DNA of 64,000 nt from Mesostigma viride (lineage: Eukaryota > Streptophyta > Mesostigmatophyceae > Mesostigmatales > Mesostigmataceae), in the NCBI GenBank assembly GCA_009746045.1, contig RPFO01000312.1, positions 2,103,279 to 2,167,278 on the forward strand, in the 5' to 3' direction. The translations under genes were made by a program, and so were the position numbers. The notes beneath the pieces were generated by a model that was not told the origin of the DNA, made no database searches, and worked only from the letters and a program-made list of their open reading frames with translations. Within the stretch, counting starts at the first letter, position 1; the number at the start of each line of letters is the position of its first letter. Shown here one piece after another: positions 51,701 to 60,700 of the stretch.

Positions 51701-54700
51701 TCCCCTCCCCTCCCATCCCTGAGCTTCCCTCCCCTTTTCTCCCTCTCCCTTAGTAGCTTTCCTCCCCTTCCCTTTCTTAGTTTCGCTCCTTCTCTGCATT
51801 ACCTTAAGTTCCTTTAGCTTCCTTCCTCTCCCCTCCCATCCCTTAACTTCCCTCCCCTTTCCTCCCTCTCCCTTCTGAGTAGCTTTCCTCCCCTTCCCTT
51901 TCTTAGCTTCCCTCCTTCCTTGCATTACCGAAATTCCTTTAGCTTCCTTCCCCTCCCCTCCCATCTATCCCTGAGCTTCCTTTCCCTCCCCTTCACATGT
52001 CATGCACTAGTTATATAACCACGATTTCGCAAGGCCCTCTACACATGCATGCTTGTTGTATATAGTAGGTGGCATCTGTTGTTTTATATGATAGTTGTGT
52101 ATCTTAATTGATAGCATCTTAACTAGTAAATTTATTCTAGATTGGGTTCCAAATCTTGATCGTGGGCAATGATGAAGATTATGGCATGTGCTTCTTGTCT
52201 ATTAGGTGTTATCAACTGACCGTCCTTCATGACGTGCTTGTTCCCCTTTGATGTGTATCGCTGTGCGACCTTGTCTGTTACGGACCATACACTTGTGGAT
52301 GTTTACCTAGCCACGGGCGGCTTGAAGATTGATGTTCCTCAAGCGGCGGATGGAGAACTGAGTGCATTGAGTGTGACTTGCGATCGAAGAATGTGTTCCG
52401 CGATCGAGTGCGAATGCTGTTTTAAATCGTGCTCAATAAGTGGCCATATGTGAATGGTCAACGTAGTGTGTTTCTTAGTAGTATGTGTTTCTCCATTAAT
52501 TTGAATGATTGATAATTGATTAATTAATTTAAATTATTGCCACAAAATGCATAACTTAAGCTTCTAATGTTTGCACAATAATGTGGGTTTCCATGAAGTC
52601 AAATGACAATGCAAATCACAATACACTAGGTTGGACAAATCACAAGGTTACGGCCCGTATATTTGTCCAGTATACTGGCCGTAAACTTTTACTACCGTAT
52701 ACTTTTTCTCGTATACTGGCCCTAAACTTTTACTACCGTATACTTTTTCTAGTATACTGGCCGTAAAATTTACTACCGTATACTTTTTCTAGTATACTGG
52801 CCGTAAAATTTACTAGCGTATACTTTTTCTCGTATACTGGCCGTAAAATTTACTACCGTATACTTTTTCTATATACTGGCCGTAAAATTTACTACCGTAT
52901 ACTTTTTCTCGCATACTGGCCGTAAAATTTACTAGAGTAAACTTTACGACCGTATTCGAGAAAAAGTATACGGTAGTAAAATTTACAGCCCCTATACGAG
53001 TGGCAAGTATACGCGTACGAACGCAAACTTTACGGCCCGTATGAATTTCCGTATACGATTACGGGCCGTAAATTTATAGTTTAGTGTCTAGCTGGGTCCC
53101 TACTCAGATCACGGAAATACCTACTGGCATTCGCGCCGCGCCGCTTCCCATCTGCCCTCTATTCGTAGAGGCGAGTTGAACTGCCTACTATAAATAGGGG
53201 ACAGTACCATTTAAGGGTTAAGGCCAAAAGTTTGTGAACAATCAAGCAGGTATAGTAATTTGGCGGGGGCAAGCACACTTACAAGATGGTCAGAGCCGTC
53301 AAGTTGCCCACTTCGGGCGCAAGTGTCCCCGATAAAGTCGGAGCTCTGCATGAGCATAGTTTACCGAACCGAAACATGGCAGAAACAACCCCCTATTCTA
53401 GTTTAATTAGAAACCCTGGGCAACACAGAACATGCCATGGCTAGCGCAGTCTCTTTCATGCCTACATACCTATAGGGTGATCCATTCTGTTCTTGGGCTG
53501 CAGGGCTGGGATGGACCTTCATTGTCCATCAGCACTTACTAGTGTGACCTTGAATTCTTACTAGTGTGACCTTCAATCTAGCACATTCTACAATTGTCAT
53601 GTCCCAAAAAACATGTAACCCAGCCGAAATTACAAATGCTCAGGGTTTACATGCGAAATTTCACAGCCCACCCATGCTGAGTCATGACAAATAGACGGAT
53701 AGAAAAATATCTTAGCACGTAGTGCATTCCCAGAAAAAGTGATTGCTGTACATGACAACAAAATGATAACACATCTGCCTTGTAATGCTGATTGAGTCGC
53801 AGCACTCTTACTCGTCTGAATAAGGACCCCGTCAGACGAGCCCATACAGCTTTATACCAGTAGAATGCCAGTTCTACTTTGCCCATGAGTGACAACATCT
53901 CAAGTGCTGAGCTTGGCCAATGTGTCTTGCTCAAGATTGTCTGGACCACTTTCACCAGAAACAAAGAAGTCGAACTTAACCTGTCCTAGCTACCTATAAG
54001 AGAACTACTTATACAATGAGAATGTAAGCATGACTTGGTTATTAATAACGACCAAATACATTTCTCAGGCTGTTGTTCCGGGCAGTGCAGTCCCTATGTC
54101 AGCAGACCTCCTGCCATCCCTGCTCACTGACTGCATGCCCTGACAAGTAAGGGAATCCCAATCATGAGAGATCATCCACGTCGCATGAGAAATCTCTCTA
54201 ATTATTACCAAATGTCTGTCTGGTGTGTTTCTCCGACAGTGTGCAGACTAAGTGAGAAAACAAAAAACATGTTTATTTCGGGTAAGTGGATAATTGTGTA
54301 GTGTCCAATTATAGACCAGATATGTAACCGGGGAGATAGGTATCAACCAATCCACACATTAGGGAAAAACATGTTTATCACTTGGTTTTTGGTCCATTTA
54401 AACTTAGACTAGGAAGATCTGGAACTAACATGAAGTCAACAGTACAGAGGGTGCTTACTTGTTAAGAAGTACCGAAGTCACCCGGGAGGCGCTGCAAGTG
54501 ACATATGCAAACGTGCAAGGGTCTCCTCCGCTTGTCCAGTTTGCAATTGCAGCATGGTCTAGAAAGCCGCTCTTCATTGCTAGTAGTGCAGCTCTGTCAT
54601 CTGCTGGACTTATCAAAGCATATTTCCACACAAACACACACACACACACAAAAAAAAAAAAAAAAGGTCACAATGTCTTCAACAAAGTAACATTTGAAAA

Positions 54701-57700
54701 TATGGGCAATAAGAGTGGAACCTTGATTTTAATCCAACCCTTAACCCCTAAATGGTCTGGCTGCCGATTTTTCGCCTAAAACTGAGTTACAGCCGACACG
54801 TCGGCCCCTTCTCAGGGGATCAAATGCCGCGAAAACTATTGAGAATTAGGAAAAGTTTAGCTGAGAAGATCGAAAGTTTATAATTTTCCTCACAGCATGG
54901 TACTAGGGTTTGCATACTTCTGACAAAGTTATAGAGGTGTTCTGGCCGGTCAAAGTACAAGGGGTCAGGGTACTTTTTCACGTACAACGTGCATTCCGGA
55001 AAACGACGACCTGGCCATGGCGGCTTGCGCCCACGCATGGCATTTACGTTTTCGTTCGAATTTTCTGACCAAACTCAGGAAATTGATTGTATACATCCTA
55101 AAGATGATACAGGCCAATTTTTGGTTCGCGGGAATGCCATTTGATAGGTGTCGGCAGCGTTCTTGCTGGAAAAAACTGCGATCAGGCCGGACGATAGAAA
55201 CGTTGACAGCAATACCTGTCCGGCGTATTTTAAAGGATATATCGGTTTCTTTTTATTTTTTATGATGATTTGTGGTCGTAAACGTGCAAGGGTGGCCAGA
55301 AATCGCCGAATCCAGCGACCATGCTGCACAACTTTGGTGTGCCGAAATGCGCCATTTTGCGGCCACCGCCTGGGCCAAGGTAATGCCAGCCATGCCAGGT
55401 AAAGCTGAGTTATCGTTTTCTTGTCGATGTTTGACGTTTATACATACGTTCTAGCTTGTGCAGCACATTCTTTCTTCATTGTTCGTGCTCTTTCTTGACC
55501 ATGGCCTGGCCCCTTCCTAAACACCATTCTTAGATGCTTCCCTCAGTCAGTTGACCTGCCACAGGGTGATGGTGATAAGTTTTAGAGGCTGTATGGGTTT
55601 GAACACCTCCATATATGTTTGTTGTACATTTCCCACACACATATTGCATGAGTGTGAGGCAGTTGGCTGGTCTCTGTGGCATCATCAAGCAAGTAACCGG
55701 TGAGTAAAAGCTTCCCATTGGCAGCATGTGCCACCAGGTGTGCTGGCCATCACCTGGCAAGCTATAGCAGCTTAGGCCTAGTTTATCCTTGCTAGGGCAA
55801 GCTGAAATAGGCTTAAAATCACTAGCTTGTTATTGGCTGCCTCCTAGAATGCATGCCTTGCGTAGTAGGGTATCCGTACCACGTTACCTACGTGCATGGA
55901 CAAGGTGGCACCTACACATAGGTGCCATGTAAGGGCAGTGTGATGATGCAGTTATGTTTCCCCATCATTGTGGAAGGGAAATGTATTGTGTGGCATGGTT
56001 GGGGGCTATAATAGTAGGTATTAGTAGGTAGTATGCCCACCCCTACCCCCTTGGTTGCTTTTTACCACCGGTACACCCCTATGGACTGTACTGGGTGTAA
56101 CTGCTGGTATACCCACCCAAATGATGACCCCAATGGCTCAAACTGTTCAGCAACTAATTGTTTATCATCCCTAAAGTGGTAGGTGCCTAGCTCTTATAAC
56201 ATAATTCAAAATGCACATTCTACCAAAAATGAAAACGCGCGTCTTGACCCCCCTGACTTTGACGGCAGTTATACATGGCCTACCCTGCATATATGTAAGG
56301 TTGTGAGAAAACAACCCGAAGGGCAACTCATGGACATGCTTGGCCCCCAAGGACAGCCATTGGATATGGGTGGGTTGGATGGCATCTGGTTTGCAAAATT
56401 GTGAAGTTACAGCCAATGCATCGGCAGTATTTCTGCCCATTTACGGGTTAATCCATGCCCCCTACTACCTACCTTCCTAGTTTACCCCTCCTTACCTTCC
56501 CACACACTAACCAAATGTTTTCGAGCTTTTTTGTGATTTTGGAAGACAACCATGAACCCAAGGTATGAGGGGCCCCACTCCCTGCACATGACTCCTCCTT
56601 CACAACCCCTTTACTCCTTTAGAACCCTGGAACCCCCTCACACACCCCAGAAATAGTCACGTGGCTTAAACGAGGTCCCATCCACCAACCTCGACCCCTT
56701 CATCTGCCCCAAACCACCAGGTGAGCAAACTCAAATTTTTCCCTAATAGAGCAGATCTATAAGGGATGCAGAATTTACCTGAACCCCGCAACAGTTCTCA
56801 ACTCGTGCCTAAGGTGAGACACCAGTTTTCATATCGAATCACAATCGCTCCCACCCAGCCTAATAATTAGTTCCAGGCCATACTAGGAACCAAGCATGCT
56901 ATAGAGCTCGTTGAGGGTATAGTGGGTTGTCCCAGTTAAAGGTCACTTAAGCTACAAATAGCACCCCCCATCAGGGAGGTACAGCGAACTCGTGTGTGTG
57001 ATGTCAAATTCATTATGCATGGTGGTCCCCTTGTTTGAGTTAATTGCCCGTGGGTTTGGTTTTGTAGGCACATTATTGGCCAGGATGGCGTCCCAGCACT
57101 AAACTTGTAACAGCCCCAGGGACCCACAAGATAAACCTAATACTACCCAGCAAAATAACCCCCTTAAGACCCCTGACTCTACACGCTTAAATAAACCTTT
57201 CACTTAAAGCTGGTTTTTGGACGGACAGATGTTGTCAGATATAATCAGTTGCTACAAGTAGAACAGATAAAGATCTCGAATCTGAAAAAAAATCGGCAAC
57301 AACCTTCCTGTGTGATTTGCAGTTAGCCCTCAAACTCGTGCAGATGCACACTGACGAGAAAACTCGCCGTTGAAATATGGCACAAGAATGGTTGAGGGGT
57401 TAAAACTTACCTTTGGACCAGATGTGCTCCCTTTAGGAATTTAGGGGTTGAGGGGTGGATTATCAAGGTTCCCATTTTTAGTCCTAGCGTGAAAAGAAAA
57501 GGACAACAATAATGGGAAATATCTACTAAGGAGTTAAGTTTTTGGAAGTCAAAACTCCAACTAAATTCACATGTCTTGTGCGGTGACGCCAGCAAACAAC
57601 TAAAAAAAGGCAATCATGTTCGGAAAACTGCTTCTAAACACCTAGGAAGAGAGCTCGTCGCACGACATGTGAAAAGATATGCTATTTGCCTGCCTCTGAA

Positions 57701-60700
57701 CATCTCATCCACGAGAAACCCAGAGATTAATCGCCTTGACCCCAATGGGTCCCCATTTCCCGGTGGGTGGGTGGGTGGGTGGGTGGGTGGGTGGCTGGTC
57801 TGTGACCTCTGCTGCAGCGGAATCTAGCGCCTGCTGAAGCCATGAAGGCAGTGCGATGGGGGCAATTGAGGCCTGTTGCCGGCATGCCTTTACTATAAAA
57901 TTCAAGCGAGGTTGACCCCGCCTTTGCTGGTGGGGGGGGCAAGGGCACAAGTGTAGGCCTGGAGACATCTGCAAGGACGAGGGTTCTCAAGTGCACCCGA
58001 GGAACTATTGGCACAAACCCCGACATATATCGTCAAGGGGCAGGGACACCCGTAGTGGCAATAGGGGGGTCACTGTAGAGCGTGGGCAGCAGGCAGAAAA
58101 GCGTCCGGCACAACGTGCTGAGCGGGTTGTGGCCATGGTGGAGAGGTGGGACAAGCCCCATATTGTTGAGGGCCTGAGTGCTGGGCCCAGGCATGATGTT
58201 GCCTGCAAGCTAGATAGTAGATAGCTTGATCTTGACAGCTGTAGCAATGCTACCCATGTTTGCGTCACGCACGCTTATGTAAAATGGCTTCTTTTGTAGA
58301 AAGCCCATTTGTTGGGAGAAAAGGTAATGAGCCCATTTGGTGAGCTATGCTCAGATTACAGTTTCCCTGTGAAAGGTAAAGCGGGGGGGGGAACTGCCGC
58401 AGGTAGGGCACGCAGCCCTACACACAACACAAACAGATGTAACCTTGTGTGCAGAGCACTACATGTCATGAACGGACTAGGCTCAACTGTTTGCACATAT
58501 ATTTTTAGTAACTCCTGCATGATGCAATGGTAGCATGTGAGTGACGCAGGGTGTTGAACTTCGGTTGTACTTAGGGCGGGGAAGTGGACGTGGTGAGAAA
58601 TTCGACGCAAGTGGTCTATACTGCATGATGTGCGTCTCAAATCCCATTTTTGCTTACCCCCTGGGGCTGGCGCTATTTATAGCACCCAAACTAGTCATAG
58701 ATATGGGACCCACACAGGAAATAGGCGCTACCCGCGAACTACCCGGACCAATTTTCGCAGAGTGACCGGTACAGTGACCAACGTGACCAATTAAATTGGG
58801 TGCAGGTCATCAAGCGTGGAAGGCCCCTAAAGCACTTGCCATTTTCCTAATCAAAGAATTGAAGAAAGCATTTTGGGACTTTTTCAATAACATCTGTACG
58901 AACCCATACACCCACATGCTCAAGGCGCGATGTGAGGTGGGTGTGGATGACAGAAGGTCGAGGGCCATTCGTCAACTGGTTGAGGGAAAGTCAAGAGCTA
59001 TTAGTAAACTTTCTGACAGTTGCAAAACCCCTGAGCTGAAACACTGGAGACGCACCAGTTGTCTGAAGAAGGTGCCGACGCAGTTGCGGCTGGTTGTTCT
59101 GCTTGCACAAGTCCACAACCGACATTGCCGGTATAAACACACATGGAAGCAACAATTCACAGTGCACACACTCAAACAATATCAATGAGACAACCAGCGC
59201 AGGCCAGAAATCGGAAGAATGTGTTGTAAGTTCGTGCCAAAACAAAACATAGCATATTGTAGTAAGTGGGCGCACCCTGACAGGGCTAATGGCAAGACCA
59301 GCTAGGCCCTCTTGATGGTGGTATGGAGGATACACATCGCTAAAGTGGTTGGATCCCAAACTTCAAGGATGCCTAAAGGGATCATGGTTACAAGACACGG
59401 GAAAACAATCGTGGAGGATTATCAACCACAGGCATCACTGTGTGGACAGGCTGAAAGAATCCAATGGATTTCCTCAAAATGATGTGATTTTTAACCCCCA
59501 ACCCCTCCAGCGTTAATAAATTGTGCCCAAGGTGAGACACAAGACTCCAAATCGCATCACAAGTGCTCCCATCCAGCCTAACCTTTAGTTCCAGTCCAAA
59601 AGGAACCAAGGATGCCTGTGTAGACAACTTCTTGGGGGTATAGTGGGTAGAGTCCAGTTCAAGACCACTTGGGCATAGCATCCCCGCCTCAGGGGGGTAG
59701 AGCGAGTGTCATTTGGCACACTCATAATGCATGGTGGAACTTTGCTAGAGAGAGTGACGAAGAAGACCTTATGAGTATCCATGTAAAGTTGAGGTTCATG
59801 AAAACTTTCAATAAGAAGTTGTACAGGAGGGCTACTCATCATGTTATGACTTGCATCGCGTTGGTGGGCTATGACTGCAGAGGGTTAGATTGTTAAAATA
59901 CGACTTGGAGAGAAAAGTAGATCATGAAAGAAGGCTGTTGAAAATATGAAATGAAAAGGCTGGGGCTAGGAGATGCAGGGAGGAAGAAGTGAGTCATGTG
60001 CACCCAATTTGGAAAAAAATACAGAAAAATGTTCCTACAGCAGTACTCATGACGCTTGTCATGAGTGTACACTAGCTAAAATAAGGCTGTGGCAAGAAAC
60101 ACCTTAGTATTATTAAGTGAGACAATCATAACGGCTGTGAGACATGCGCACATATGTACATGTAAGGCTCATAAACACTGTTGTACTCATCCTAAGCCCA
60201 GTTTGATCAGACGGGAAAATCAAACTGACTGCAAAAGTCTCAATCAGCACAGCACTATTAAGATCTAGAACATAGTTATTGTGAGAAGTTTGGTACACCA
60301 CGCCCTCAAAACTCCCAAACACATCCTGGCCATCCGAAAAGGCAACAGCTAGCTCCATAATCAACCCGCCTATAAGGTTAGCTTCTCGATTCATATTTTT
60401 CCATCTGCGCGGACTGGCATGATGGTCAGATACTCTGGTTATACAATAGTAGATAGATAACATATCAAGTACTGTTACAACCGCTGGCTTGTTGCATCAT
60501 AGTCTCATATCTTCATGGAACAACCATGAACAGACCAATCGATTCACAACTACAAAAAACAGGTGAGAGGAAGAATATACCTCCTCACTGACATATTTGC
60601 TCACAAGAAAAACGGCAAGACATCAGCCGGTCATATCAAAAAGTTCTTGAACATTGCTGTGGCACAGATTTACACACACAGAGTGGATCACATTGCATGC

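Larger units (their letters stand above)
48000..53221. mobile_element. 5.2-kb piggyBac-like TTAA element with internal satellites
   Basis: Both ends read TTAACCCTTAAATGGTA in inverted orientation: TTAA plus a 13-bp perfect terminal repeat, closely related to the 1.7-kb family's TTAACCCCTAAATGG. Next to each end lies a CCCTA-N-AAATAGGGG-type palindrome. Subterminal arrays rich in GTATAC and GGCCGTAAA lie at 48365-48575 and 52645-53085. The interior is minisatellites plus short plus-strand frames (48992-49288, 49272-49562, 52229-52453) that show no transposase motif. It is therefore a non-autonomous element or a decayed one. It fills most of the intron between exons 3 and 4. Confidence 0.7.
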
